Shown in pieces: positions 33,508-42,264 of a stretch of DNA of 64,000 bases. Made by a program: the position numbers and the translations under genes. The notes beneath the pieces are model-generated. The model had not been told where the DNA came from and did no database searches. It saw only the letters and a program-made list of their open reading frames with translations. Origin of the DNA: Rhodospirillales bacterium (lineage in GTDB: Bacteria; Pseudomonadota; Alphaproteobacteria; Micavibrionales; Micavibrionaceae); NCBI GenBank assembly GCA_020638295.1, contig JACKIU010000001.1, forward strand, positions 900,471 to 964,470, given 5' to 3'. Within the stretch, counting starts at the first letter, position 1; the number at the start of each line of letters is the position of its first letter.

Positions 33508-34472
33508 GCGTTGTTTTGCTGACGAGTTTCTGCGGGTTTTAAAAATTTGAGATTTTCGATGAGGGTTTTGACGCTCAAATCTTTTAAGTCATTTTGTTGT
33601 AAAACCTTGACATGCTTGCCTTTAGGGGCGTGACGTACGGGGTTAGAGCGGCCTGAAAATAAAACCGTACAAGGGCAGGCGGTGGCGGCGATTATATGCA
33701 TCGGGCCGGTGTCGTTGCCGATGCAGGCGGCGGCCTTACGCCCGAGCGCGGCGATTTGTTCAAGGCTTGTCTGATTGGTCAGATTGAGAGCTTGCGGGCA
33801 ATTTTCAACAATGATGTTTGTGACATCTTCATCGGCCTTGGCGCCGATCAGAACCGGCTGGTAGCCGCTTTCAACGAGGCGCCGGGCGAGGGCGGCGTAG
33901 TTTTCCGCAGGCCAGCGTTTGTAGGGGTGTTGGGGCGCGCAACCGGGGACCAGCAGGACATAACGGTCTTTGAGGTTGAAATTACTCAGATCGCCGTCCA
34001 TCCATTCGAGACGGTCGATTTTAATGTCTGTAATACCGGCCAGCGCCAGCGTTTGTACGTGGCCGTCATAAGCATGAACTGTTGTTCGCAACGCAGATTT
34101 ATTGCGATGAGAGGCTCCCTTGGCGGTGCCGACCCATTGAGGCTTGGGACTTAAAAGGCTGAAATAAATATTGGTGCGGTCGTTGTTTTGAAAATCGTAG
34201 ACGCGTTCGAAATTTCCGGCATTGAGTTTTTTTCGAAGAGCCAACCAGCCCCCAAGGTCAAGCCATTTAGGTCGTTCATCAATCCAGATTTCGTCAAAGT
34301 AACCGCATTGGCGGGCGAATTTCTCAAAGGCTTTGGTGGTCAGGATGGTGATATGGGCGTTTTGGTGATGGCGGCGGATGGCGGCCATTGGCCCCAAGGC
34401 CTGAATAAAATCGCCCAGTGCGCTGAGTTTAATGACCAGAATGCGGTCTTGGGATTTTGTGGCATCGGCCAT
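33504..34472 (-). CDS. Glycosyltransferase family 9 (heptosyltransferase-like)
   Basis: ADP-heptose:LPS heptosyltransferase-like protein of 322 residues, expected at the cytoplasmic face of the inner membrane in LPS core assembly. Motifs: ILVIKLSALGDFIQALGPMAAI at the start, LLVPGCAPQHPYKRWPAENYAAL and the late AACIGNDTGPMHIIAATACP. Its end overlaps the ArsR gene by 4 bases. It lies 2 bases after the GT4 gene on the same strand, so the two form an operon. Confidence 0.92.
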   Translation of the reverse strand: MADATKSQDRILVIKLSALGDFIQALGPMAAIRRHHQNAHITILTTKAFEKFARQCGYFDEIWIDERPKWLDLGGWLALRKKLNAGNFERVYDFQNNDRTNIYFSLLSPKPQWVGTAKGASHRNKSALRTTVHAYDGHVQTLALAGITDIKIDRLEWMDGDLSNFNLKDRYVLLVPGCAPQHPYKRWPAENYAALARRLVESGYQPVLIGAKADEDVTNIIVENCPQALNLTNQTSLEQIAALGRKAAACIGNDTGPMHIIAATACPCTVLFSGRSNPVRHAPKGKHVKVLQQNDLKDLSVKTLIENLKFLKPAETRQQNNA

Positions 34473-34474
34473 GA

Positions 34475-35689
34475 CTACATTCTTCGCCCGCCATGGGCGT
34501 TTTGCTGGGCGTGGAAGGGGTATTCGCTGCCTGACGGAGCGATTTCGCCGCGCAGGAGTTCTGCGTATACGTCGAGAGTTTTATCGGCCATTTGTTCTTT
34601 GGTGAAATGGGCGGCGATGTGCGACATAGCGCGGGTGGCGAGCATGGAGCGCTGGGTCGGGCTTAAGGCCAGCGCGTCTTCGATCGCATCGGCCAGCGCG
34701 GCCGAATTGCCCGGTTCGACCAGCCAGCCGGTCTGGCCGCGAACAATGGTTTCTTGCGCACCGCCATGGTCGGCGGCGACGATCGGTCGGCCCATGGCCT
34801 GAGCTTCGACGGGGACGCGGCCAAAGCCTTCGGGATCGGTGGACGGGCAGACAACGACGGTGGCCAGCATGTAGGCGGCGGGCATATCGTTGCAGTGATC
34901 GACGATGCGGACATGGCCTTCCAGCCCTAAGGAAGCGATTTGTTCGTCGAGTTCCTTACGGTATTCCTTGCGCCCTTGATCCGAGCCGATAATTACGCAG
35001 AACAGATCTTCGCGGTGGATGCGTTCCAGTGCTTCGACCAGAACGCTGTGGCCTTTCCAGCGGGTAATGCGTCCGGGCAGCATGACGATGTTGGTCCCGT
35101 CGGGAACGCGCCAGCTTTGAGCCAGAGCGATCATCCGCTGGGGCGTGACGGCGGTGGGGTGAAAGCGCTCCATCGGAATACCGCGCGGGATCAAGCGGAT
35201 GGTGCGGTTATCGAGGTGATAGTTTTTGCGCAGGTAATCGGCGACATAATTGGAAATGGCGATGACGCGCTCGCCCTGAGCGATTGAGCTGTTATAAAAT
35301 TTCTTCGCTTCGCCGCTGATGTTATAGGGCGCATGGCAGGTGGTCATAAAATGGGCGCGGGTTTTGCGACAGGCATAATAAGCGCTCCAGGCCGGGGCGC
35401 GGCTGCGGGCGTGGACGATATTGACGTTATAGCGCTCGATCAGTTTGCGCAACGCGGCGACATTGCGCCACATGACGACCGGGCTTTTCGAATGAACCGG
35501 CAGGTTGATATGGACCGCGCCGATACGTTCAAGTTCGTGAACGCGGCTGCCGCCATTGGAAACGATAAGAGCCTGCGCGCCGCTGGCGACCAGTTCGGCG
35601 GCAATATCAATGCAGCCCTGTTCGGCGCCGCCCGGTCCCAGTTCGGGGATGATTTGCATGATGACGGGCTGGGTCTGGAATGCGTTCAT
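34475..35689 (-). CDS. Glycosyltransferase family 4
   Basis: GT-B glycosyltransferase of 404 residues, probably for LPS or polysaccharide. The N-terminal half has MQIIPELGPGGAEQGCIDIA; the C-terminal donor-binding half has LPGRITRWKGHSVLVEALE and the EX7E region PEGFGRVPVEAQAMGRPIVA. Sugar and acceptor are unknown. It is the first gene of the two-gene operon with the GT9 gene. Confidence 0.92.
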   Translation of the reverse strand: MNAFQTQPVIMQIIPELGPGGAEQGCIDIAAELVASGAQALIVSNGGSRVHELERIGAVHINLPVHSKSPVVMWRNVAALRKLIERYNVNIVHARSRAPAWSAYYACRKTRAHFMTTCHAPYNISGEAKKFYNSSIAQGERVIAISNYVADYLRKNYHLDNRTIRLIPRGIPMERFHPTAVTPQRMIALAQSWRVPDGTNIVMLPGRITRWKGHSVLVEALERIHREDLFCVIIGSDQGRKEYRKELDEQIASLGLEGHVRIVDHCNDMPAAYMLATVVVCPSTDPEGFGRVPVEAQAMGRPIVAADHGGAQETIVRGQTGWLVEPGNSAALADAIEDALALSPTQRSMLATRAMSHIAAHFTKEQMADKTLDVYAELLRGEIAPSGSEYPFHAQQNAHGGRRM

Positions 35690-35831
35690 AAAAAGCCTTT
35701 GCGGGTGTTGCCTGAAGCGATTTTAAGCATACAGAATTTCTGAGCTCTGGTCACCTGTGCCCAGATCGTTTATCTATATAGGCAGGATCGTATTTCCGCA
35801 AGATGATCGTGATGTAAGGATTAGATACGCA

Positions 35832-36620
35832 ATGACCGCTGAAACCGCATTTGAATCTGTGTCGATACTTGAACGCGAGGGAAAACCTAATTTGGCCTAT
35901 GTCTATACCCCGGCGGATGGAAAAGGCGCGGATTTGCCGCTTGTGATGTTTTGCGGGGGGTATCGTTCGGATATGAACGGGACGAAGGCTTTGTATATTG
36001 AAGAGCAATGCAAGGCGCGGGGGCAGGGCTATGTGCGCTTTGATTATAGCGGTCATGGAGCGTCTGACGGGGCGTTTGAAGAGGGTACGATTGGGGCGTG
36101 GCTGGGCGATGCGCTGGATATTCTCGATCATGTGACCCTTAAGGGACCGGTGGTGGTTGTGGGCTCGTCAATGGGCGGGTGGATTGCCTTGTTGCTGGCA
36201 AAGGCGCGCAGCGGCAAAGTGCGGGGTGTGTTAGGTATTGCTGCGGCGCCTGATTTTTCAGAGGATTTGTTTAACCGCCTCAGTCCTGAACAACAGGAAG
36301 AGATGATGCGCGAAGGGTTTGTCAACGTGGCGAATGATTACAGTGATGAGCCGTATTATTATAGTCGGAAGTTTTGTATGGAGGCCAAGACTCATTTGCT
36401 GTTGAACGAGCTGCAGGTGGTTGATTATCCCATTCGCCTGATTCAGGGGATGCGGGACAAAGATGTGCCGTGGGAAATGGCGACTAAAATCGAGAAAAAT
36501 TATACGGGAGCCGATGTCGATATTGTCTTTGTTGATGACGGAGATCACCGGTTGTCGCGGCCAGAAGACCTTGAACTGATTGATCGGGAGTTACGGGCGC
36601 TGGGCGAGTCTTTATCCTAA
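35832..36620 (+). CDS. Alpha/beta hydrolase (ABHD10-like)
   Basis: Serine hydrolase of unknown substrate. ATG 35832 (MTAETAFESVSILERE) has AAGGA about 12 bases upstream, giving 262 residues. The nucleophile elbow is VVGSSMGGWIALLLA (GxSxG), the oxyanion region VMFCGGYRSDMNGTKA, RFDYSGHGASDG follows, the acid is near LIQGMRDKDVPW and the His is in VDDGDHRLSRPEDL. The pattern resembles ABHD10/acyl-protein thioesterase-like proteins of alphaproteobacteria. Confidence 0.88.
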   Translation: MTAETAFESVSILEREGKPNLAYVYTPADGKGADLPLVMFCGGYRSDMNGTKALYIEEQCKARGQGYVRFDYSGHGASDGAFEEGTIGAWLGDALDILDHVTLKGPVVVVGSSMGGWIALLLAKARSGKVRGVLGIAAAPDFSEDLFNRLSPEQQEEMMREGFVNVANDYSDEPYYYSRKFCMEAKTHLLLNELQVVDYPIRLIQGMRDKDVPWEMATKIEKNYTGADVDIVFVDDGDHRLSRPEDLELIDRELRALGESLS

Positions 36621-36625
36621 GCGGC

Positions 36626-37054
36626 TTATTTGCGCTTATATTGCATTTTTTTGCTTTGGCCGCCGGCGCGGAAAGTATCGCTTTTGGATGAGAATTTATT
36701 GTTTGTGTAGGCTTCTTCCTCATTGGCAAACGGACCTTTTCCGAACATTTTTAAGATCAGAAACAGAACAATGAAAAATCCGGCAAAGGCCAGCCCGGCG
36801 TAAAAAGCCTTGATGGTGAGCAGGCTATCGATAGTGGCCCAGGTTTCAGGGTCGGTGCTCTGCACGACGTTTTTGTAGGAGTCCTCGGCATAAGTCGTCC
36901 AGATAAAGCCCAGCGCGCTGAATTTGAATTTTTCCAACAACAGGTCGATGGAGAACACTCCCGGATTCAGATATTCATTGTAAAACAGGTAAAAATCATG
37001 GCCCAGCGCAATGAAAGCTGGGATCAAAAGCAGAAAAATAAGAGATGCGCGCAT
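36626..37054 (-). CDS. Small inner-membrane protein, two membrane segments
   Basis: Function unknown. ATG 37054 gives 142 residues beginning MRASLIFLLLIPAFIALGHD, a first membrane segment; a second lies near residues 85-107 (AFYAGLAFAGFFIVLFLILK). The loop between is about 60 residues. The C-terminus is hydrophilic and basic and ends KKMQYKRK. The frame also opens at 37078. Convergent with the hydrolase gene. Confidence 0.75.
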   Translation of the reverse strand: MRASLIFLLLIPAFIALGHDFYLFYNEYLNPGVFSIDLLLEKFKFSALGFIWTTYAEDSYKNVVQSTDPETWATIDSLLTIKAFYAGLAFAGFFIVLFLILKMFGKGPFANEEEAYTNNKFSSKSDTFRAGGQSKKMQYKRK

Positions 37055-37135
37055 AATGTTTAACTCGCTGATAGGCATTACATTTTAAAGCATAGTCTAT
37101 CAGGCAATGGGCCTTTCGCAAAGAGGCTTTGAAAA

Positions 37136-37223
37136 TGGCGGAGAGGACAGGATTCGAACCTGCGAGGAGTTGCCCCCAACACGCTTTCCAGGCGTGCGCC
37201 TTAAACCGCTCGGCCACCTCTCC
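37136..37223 (-). tRNA. tRNA-Ser (anticodon GGA)
   Basis: 88 bases on the minus strand including encoded CCA. The acceptor stem GGAGAGG (37217-37223) pairs with CCTCTCC (37140-37146). The anticodon loop reads CTGGAAA, anticodon GGA. A long variable arm typical of serine tRNA is present, and the T loop reads GGTTCGAATCC. Confidence 0.96.
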
Positions 37224-37313
37224 TAACCAATTTGCAGGGATAAACCCTCCAAGTCGGCGCACATTAGCCGTATCACGGGAAAAGTGCAAGAGGGGCCTTG
37301 TGGGCTTTTTATA

Positions 37314-39026
37314 TTAAGACGCTTCTTTGAGATTCTGTGGGGCTTCCTGATATTCAGCGGCTCTGGCCTGTTCGAGAATTTTAAGCATGTCTTTGGACAG
37401 CATTTCACCTTGTTTTTTCTTCTTCATGACTTCGCGGGCTTTTTCGTATTCAGGGGCGTGCCAGAAGACAAGGCAGCCGTTGCAGCCTTTGCCGCAGCAG
37501 CCTTCGACGCCGAAACGCGGAGATTTAAAGACACGTCCGTCATTGTCTTCAAGCGTGGCGGTCTGTAGCGCTTGGCGGCCTTCGGTAAAGGCGCTTTCGC
37601 GGCCCTTGCCCAGTTCAAGATTTTGTACGGTTTTATCGAGTTTGATGCGCTGGCCTTGGGTTTTGGTCATCGGCTTTTCTTTACGCACGATGGTCATCGG
37701 CGGGAAATGGGTTTTCAGATCTGCGATATTCTCGTGCTCGAACAGATCTAAGGGGATGCGGATAATGGTTTCCGGCGCGGCATTGGCGCAGGTCGTGACT
37801 TTGCCGTTTGCTGCGTTTTCAAATTCATAGATGCGCAGCAAAACCGGTTCGTGGTTTGAGGGCGGAATAAATTCGAGGACATCGCCGGCTTCGATCTTGT
37901 TTTTGACCTTGATTAAAAACGCATCGTTGGTGATTTCGGTGACTTGGCCGCCAAATTCAAAAGCGGAGAATGAGCCGGTATTGTCGTATCCATGGGACAG
38001 GTCGGTGAGGCGGCCATCATGAAAGGCCAGCGTATAGCCGCGGTTGGGAACGGTTTCCAGCTCGGCCATATAGGGCCTGGGGTCCCAGTTTTTGGGATCG
38101 GCGTAATAGGCATCAATGGCCATGCGATAGGCCCGGGCGACGATGCCGACATAATAGGCGCTTTTGTTGCGGCCCTCGACTTTCAGGGAATCGATGCCAA
38201 TGCGCAAGTAATCATCGAGCTTGGGCATCAGGCACAGATCGCGGGAATTCAGGATATAGGCGCCACGGTCGTCTTCTTCAAGCTGCATATATTCGCCGGG
38301 GCGGTAGCCTTCTTCGAGGAAGAATTCGAAGAGATGCTCGTTGTCTTCGGTGATTTCGAGGTCTTTGACGCTTCCGTCCTTCATGCGGACGTGGAGTTTG
38401 TATTTCCAGCGGCAGGAATTGGCGCAATTGCCTTGGTTGGCGCCGCGTTCGGACATGAAGTTGGACAGCAGGCAGCGCCCGGAATAGGTCATGCACATGG
38501 CGCCGTGGACGAAGGCTTCGAGCTTGATGTTATCGCATTTTTCGCGGATTTCCTTGAGTTCTGCGTAGGTGACCTCGCGGCCTAGAACGCACAGGGAGGC
38601 TCCGGCTCTTTGCCAGAAATTAACCGAGAGCCAGGAACAGATATTGGCCTGGGTGGAGATATGGAGCTCAATTTCAGGGGCTTGTTCTTTGACGAACTGG
38701 AATACGCCGGGATCGGCGATGATCAGACCGTCGGGCCGTACCTTTTTCACGGTTTCAATATATTCAGGCAGTTTGGCGATGTCTTTGTTGTGAGTGAACA
38801 AATTTAGAGTCAGATAGACGCGCTTGCCGTGGGCATGGGCGAATTCGATGCCTTCAACGACTTCGTCGAGCGTAAAGGCCGATTTGGTGCGCAGGGACAT
38901 ATCCGGCGTGCCCATATAAACAGCATCGGCACCGTAGAGTACCGCGATTTTGAGTTTTTCCAGCGATCCGGCGGGCATGAGCAGCTCGGAGCGCCGTTTC
39001 GGAATAATGTTTTCTGGTTTGGCCAT
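37314..39026 (-). CDS. Peptidase U32-family protein (TrhP/RlhA type)
   Basis: U32 proteins of this kind (TrhP, RlhA) act in hydroxylation of tRNA or rRNA, not as proteases in the known cases. 570 residues. The N-terminal barrel has ELLMPAGSLEKLKIAVLYGADAVY. The U32 signature is LEAFVHGAMCMTYSGRCLLSNF, with the cysteine pattern NQGNCANSCRWKY. After residue 500 an extension carries four cysteines in GCCGKGCNGCLVFWH, possibly a second metal or Fe-S site. It follows tRNA-Ser on the same strand. Confidence 0.9.
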   Translation of the reverse strand: MAKPENIIPKRRSELLMPAGSLEKLKIAVLYGADAVYMGTPDMSLRTKSAFTLDEVVEGIEFAHAHGKRVYLTLNLFTHNKDIAKLPEYIETVKKVRPDGLIIADPGVFQFVKEQAPEIELHISTQANICSWLSVNFWQRAGASLCVLGREVTYAELKEIREKCDNIKLEAFVHGAMCMTYSGRCLLSNFMSERGANQGNCANSCRWKYKLHVRMKDGSVKDLEITEDNEHLFEFFLEEGYRPGEYMQLEEDDRGAYILNSRDLCLMPKLDDYLRIGIDSLKVEGRNKSAYYVGIVARAYRMAIDAYYADPKNWDPRPYMAELETVPNRGYTLAFHDGRLTDLSHGYDNTGSFSAFEFGGQVTEITNDAFLIKVKNKIEAGDVLEFIPPSNHEPVLLRIYEFENAANGKVTTCANAAPETIIRIPLDLFEHENIADLKTHFPPMTIVRKEKPMTKTQGQRIKLDKTVQNLELGKGRESAFTEGRQALQTATLEDNDGRVFKSPRFGVEGCCGKGCNGCLVFWHAPEYEKAREVMKKKKQGEMLSKDMLKILEQARAAEYQEAPQNLKEAS

Positions 39027-39068
39027 AACCAGCGCACATAATCATATTTCGCACACACGGTAAAGTTT

Positions 39069-39425
39069 TTAGGCAGTATCTTTGAAGATAGCTTGATAAG
39101 CGTCTGGACTGAAACCCAGTTCGATGTGGCTCTTGTGGACAAGCAAGGGGCGTTTGATGATGGAGGGGTTTTCGAGCGCGATTTCTATGGCTTTGTTTTC
39201 ATTCATCGCGTTTTTTATTTCATCGGGGAGTTTGCGCCATGTTGTGCCGCAGCGGTTGATGACATTATCCCAGCCATGGGCGGTGATGGCTTTTTTGAGA
39301 ATATCCGCATCGGCGTCTGATTTTTTATAGTCGTGAACGTTGTATTCGATGTCGTTTTCATCCAGCCAGCTCAGAGCTTTTTTCATGGTGTCGCAATTTT
39401 TGATGCCGTAGATGGTGGTGGTCAT
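39069..39425 (-). CDS. ArsC/Spx-family (YffB-like) reductase
   Basis: Thioredoxin-fold protein of 118 residues; reductase or regulatory role unknown. ATG 39425 has AGGAG about 8 bases upstream; the frame to 39512 overlaps the next gene. The motif YGIKNCDTMKKAL has one cysteine (Cys10), as in YffB, and not CxxC. IIKRPLLVHKSHIELGFSP is the family-typical RP segment. It lies 10 bases after the flavoprotein gene and is probably in its operon. Confidence 0.9.
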   Translation of the reverse strand: MTTTIYGIKNCDTMKKALSWLDENDIEYNVHDYKKSDADADILKKAITAHGWDNVINRCGTTWRKLPDEIKNAMNENKAIEIALENPSIIKRPLLVHKSHIELGFSPDAYQAIFKDTA

Positions 39426-39435
39426 GTGTTTGCTC

Positions 39436-40617
39436 CTATACGTGTTGTCCGGCGGCATAGCCTGAAGACCACGCCCATTGGAAATTGAAACCGCCCAAAT
39501 GGCCGGTGACATCGACGACTTCGCCGATGAAATAAAGGCCGGGTTGGTTTTTGGCTTCCATGGTTTTAGAGGATATTTCGTTGGTATCTACGCCGCCACG
39601 CGTGACTTCGGCGGTGCGATAGCCTTCGGTGCCTGCGGGTTTAACGTGCCAGTCATTGACGGCGCTGGCGAGGCGGCTCAGGGTTTTATCCGGTAAATCG
39701 GCTAGACGTCCTGTGATATTCTCGGCCTCGCAAATACTGTGGGCGAGGCGCTGGGGCAGAATATGCGAGAGCGCGGTGTGGGGTTCCTGACGGCCGTGTT
39801 CGCGCTTGCGAGTTTTGAGGAACTCCAGCACATTGGTTTCGGGCGCAAAATTGATGATGATCTCATCACCTTCATGCCAATAGGACGAGATTTGCAAAAT
39901 CGACGGTCCTGACAGACCGCGATGGGTGAAGAGCAGGCCTTCGCGAAATGTTTGTTTGTTGCAGGTGACGCTGGCTTCGACCGAAAGGCCGGAGAGCGCT
40001 CTGCAGCGGGCGAGCAGGGTTTTTTGAAAGGTGAAGGGGACGAGGGCGGGAGTGGTTTCGATGACTGCGATGCTGAATTGGCGGGCAATGTCATAGCCGA
40101 ATTTGCTGGCGCCGATTTTGGGGATTGATAGCCCGCCAGTGGCGATAACGAGGGATTGGCTGGTAGCGTTTCCGCGTGATGTGCTGAGGTGATAGAGGCC
40201 TTCAGCATATTTGATATTTTCCACGGTCGTGGCGCTATCCATTTTGACATTGGCGCTTTCGCATTCGGTGAGCAGCATGTCGATAATTTGCTGCGCGGAA
40301 TGATCGCAAAAAAGCTGGCCGAGTTTTTTCTCATGCCAGGCAATGGCGTGCTTTTCAACCAGAGCGATGAAATCTTTGGGTGTGAACTGTTTAAGGGCGG
40401 ATTTGCAAAAATGCGGGTTGGCGGAGATGTAGTTTTGGGCCTGCGCGTGAATGTTGGTGAAGTTGCAGCGCCCACCGCCGGAGATGCGGATTTTTTCGCC
40501 GATCTTTTCGGCGTGATCGATCAGCCAGACCTTGCGGCCTCGTTTACCGGCTTCGATGGCGCACATCGTGCCGGCTGCACCGGCGCCAATTATAATGACA
40601 TCGTATTGGGGTTTCAT
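39436..40617 (-). CDS. BaiN/HI0933-family FAD-dependent oxidoreductase
   Basis: Flavoprotein of 393 residues; substrate unknown. The FAD motif is IIGAGAAGTMCAIEAGKRG, followed by KIGEKIRISGGGRCNFTN, the family signature. The C-terminus has GGVDTNEISSKTMEAK, GLYFIGEVVDVTGHLGGFN and a last FAD-binding segment WSSGYAAGQ. It starts 10 bases from the divergent GIY-YIG gene region and probably leads the operon with the ArsC-like gene. Confidence 0.92.
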   Translation of the reverse strand: MKPQYDVIIIGAGAAGTMCAIEAGKRGRKVWLIDHAEKIGEKIRISGGGRCNFTNIHAQAQNYISANPHFCKSALKQFTPKDFIALVEKHAIAWHEKKLGQLFCDHSAQQIIDMLLTECESANVKMDSATTVENIKYAEGLYHLSTSRGNATSQSLVIATGGLSIPKIGASKFGYDIARQFSIAVIETTPALVPFTFQKTLLARCRALSGLSVEASVTCNKQTFREGLLFTHRGLSGPSILQISSYWHEGDEIIINFAPETNVLEFLKTRKREHGRQEPHTALSHILPQRLAHSICEAENITGRLADLPDKTLSRLASAVNDWHVKPAGTEGYRTAEVTRGGVDTNEISSKTMEAKNQPGLYFIGEVVDVTGHLGGFNFQWAWSSGYAAGQHV

Positions 40618-40640
40618 GTTTGGCGTTGTATCATAATTTT

Positions 40641-40880
40641 ATGAGTTGGGTGGTTTATATTTTACGCTGCGGCGATGACAGTTTGTACACCGGCATTACG
40701 AATGATTTGGCGGCGCGCGTGGCGGCGCATGAGGTTGGGACAGGCGCGAAATATACGAAAGGGCGCGGGCCTTTTCGCCTCGTGTATGAGGAGGTTTGCA
40801 CGGATCGCAGCGAAGCGTCAAAGCGCGAGCGGGCGATTAAGGGGTTGAGCCGGGCGGAGAAGCTTAAGTTATTTTCTTAA
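40641..40880 (+). CDS. GIY-YIG nuclease-superfamily protein (UPF0213-like)
   Basis: 79 residues from ATG 40641. The GIY-YIG core is VVYILRCGDDSLYTGITNDLAARVAAH, with GAKYTKGRGPFRLVYEE following and a conserved Glu in the helix SEASKRERAIKGLS. Single-domain YhbQ-type proteins have weak or unproven nuclease activity. A palindromic repeat begins 2 bases after the stop. Confidence 0.9.
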   Translation: MSWVVYILRCGDDSLYTGITNDLAARVAAHEVGTGAKYTKGRGPFRLVYEEVCTDRSEASKRERAIKGLSRAEKLKLFS

Positions 40881-40882
40881 GC

Positions 40883-40960
40883 GTCATTGCGAGGAGAAGC
40901 CCAGCTTCGACGCGGCAATTCAGGATTGGCAATGGATTGCTTCGCTGCGCTCGCAATGAC
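40883..40960. repeat. Palindromic repeat, GTCATTGCGAGC type
   Basis: Arms GTCATTGCGAG and CTCGCAATGAC pair. Inside, GAAGCCCAGCTTC forms a small hairpin and the right half has GGATTGCTTCG. Same type as 7667-7742. It lies between two converging genes. Confidence 0.82.
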
Positions 40961-40973
40961 GGGGAATGAATAA

Positions 40974-41207
40974 TTAATAGTGTGGGGGTTTGGCGCGCGC
41001 GGCCTGTTCGGTGACGGACAGGGGTTTATCCTCGCCGATGGCGGCTTCGTCTTCGAGCACATCGATTTTGTTTTCGAGCTGGCGGATATGTTTTTTAAGC
41101 AGATCAATATCGCGGCCTTGCGTGATGACCATATCACTAAGGTCGATGATTTGCTGCTCCTGATGGGCGAGGGTTTCTTCGATTTTATCAAGCGCTTCAT
41201 TGTTCAT
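40974..41207 (-). CDS. slyX: SlyX-family protein
   Basis: 77 residues forming one coiled coil (KIEETLAHQEQQIIDLSDMV; LKKHIRQLENKIDVLEDEAA). The C-terminus KPPHY is characteristic of SlyX. Role unknown in most bacteria. It overlaps the pyrD stop by 4 bases on the same strand, so the two are cotranscribed. Confidence 0.88.
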   Translation of the reverse strand: MNNEALDKIEETLAHQEQQIIDLSDMVITQGRDIDLLKKHIRQLENKIDVLEDEAAIGEDKPLSVTEQAARAKPPHY

Positions 41208-42253
41208 GAGGCGAGTCTTTCAACGGCTTTGTGGTCGGCGCCGATGGCGGCGGAAATATGGGTGAAGCTGTCATTTTTCAGCAGATTGGCCAGACCGACA
41301 ACGATTTCGGGGACGACTTCGAATCCTTTATAGGCAATGGCGGTATAGAGTTCGAGCAAGCTGGCGCCGGCGCGTATTTTGTCATAGGCATCCTGCGCAT
41401 TCGATATGCCGCCGACGCCAATGACCGGAAGTCGGCCGTTGCTCATTTGGTAAATCTTGCCGATGACCTGTGTGGATTGGTCGCGTAGCGGTGGGCCGCT
41501 GAGGCCGCCATGTTCGGGGAGGTTTTTTGTTTTCAGATTGGCGGGGCGGTGGTGGGTGAGGTTGGTGGCGACAATGCCATTGATGCAGGTTTGCATGCAC
41601 AATGTGATCAGCGTTTGTAAATGATCGTCTTTGAGGTCCGGGCCGATTTTGACGAAGACCGGTTCGGTAATATCGTTTTTATGGCGCGCTGTTGCAATGG
41701 CCTCAAGGATGGGCGTGGCCTGATCAGGGTCTTGCAGGTTTTTGAAATTTGTGACATTGGGGCATGACAGGTTCAGCACGACCATATCGGCGCGACCGGC
41801 GCAGGTTTTCAGGCCGTTGACATAGTCGGCGGCAGGGTCGGTCTGGTCTTTGCCTTTGGCCAAATTGACGATTATGGGAAGGTTTTTAAGCTGTGGGCGG
41901 GCGTTTTCGATGCTTTTGAAAAATTCCGTATAGCCGGGATTATTAAGACCCATATGGTTGATCATGGCCTGATCCGCCCAGAGCTTGTGCATACGCGGGC
42001 GCGGGTTGCCGGGTTGGGGCAGCGGCGTGACGCTGCCCAATTCGGCGAAGCCCAGACCGATGCGTTCATAGGCGGGAACAGCGCGGGCGTATTTGTCGAA
42101 TCCGGCGGCCAGGCCCAGCGGGTTCATAAACTGGATGCCGCAGATTTCCTGACGCAGCATGGCCAGTTCATCGCGGTCATAGCGGACGGTTTTTCCGGTT
42201 AAACCGGCGTTTAGTGCTCTTAAAGTCCAAATATGTTTTGTCTCAGCGTCCAT
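41204..42253 (-). CDS. pyrD: PyrD, dihydroorotate dehydrogenase (class 2, quinone-dependent)
   Basis: Oxidises dihydroorotate to orotate and passes electrons to quinone at the inner membrane. 349 residues with the class 2 N-terminal extension (DAETKHIWTLRALNAGLTGK). GIQFMNPLGLAAGFDKYA binds FMN. The catalytic Ser region is VVLNLSCPNVTNFKNLQD, and VIGVGGISNAQDAYDKIRAGASLLELYTA is the C-terminal phosphate site. Confidence 0.96.
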   Translation of the reverse strand: MDAETKHIWTLRALNAGLTGKTVRYDRDELAMLRQEICGIQFMNPLGLAAGFDKYARAVPAYERIGLGFAELGSVTPLPQPGNPRPRMHKLWADQAMINHMGLNNPGYTEFFKSIENARPQLKNLPIIVNLAKGKDQTDPAADYVNGLKTCAGRADMVVLNLSCPNVTNFKNLQDPDQATPILEAIATARHKNDITEPVFVKIGPDLKDDHLQTLITLCMQTCINGIVATNLTHHRPANLKTKNLPEHGGLSGPPLRDQSTQVIGKIYQMSNGRLPVIGVGGISNAQDAYDKIRAGASLLELYTAIAYKGFEVVPEIVVGLANLLKNDSFTHISAAIGADHKAVERLAS

Positions 42254-42264
42254 GGCTCCTTGTC

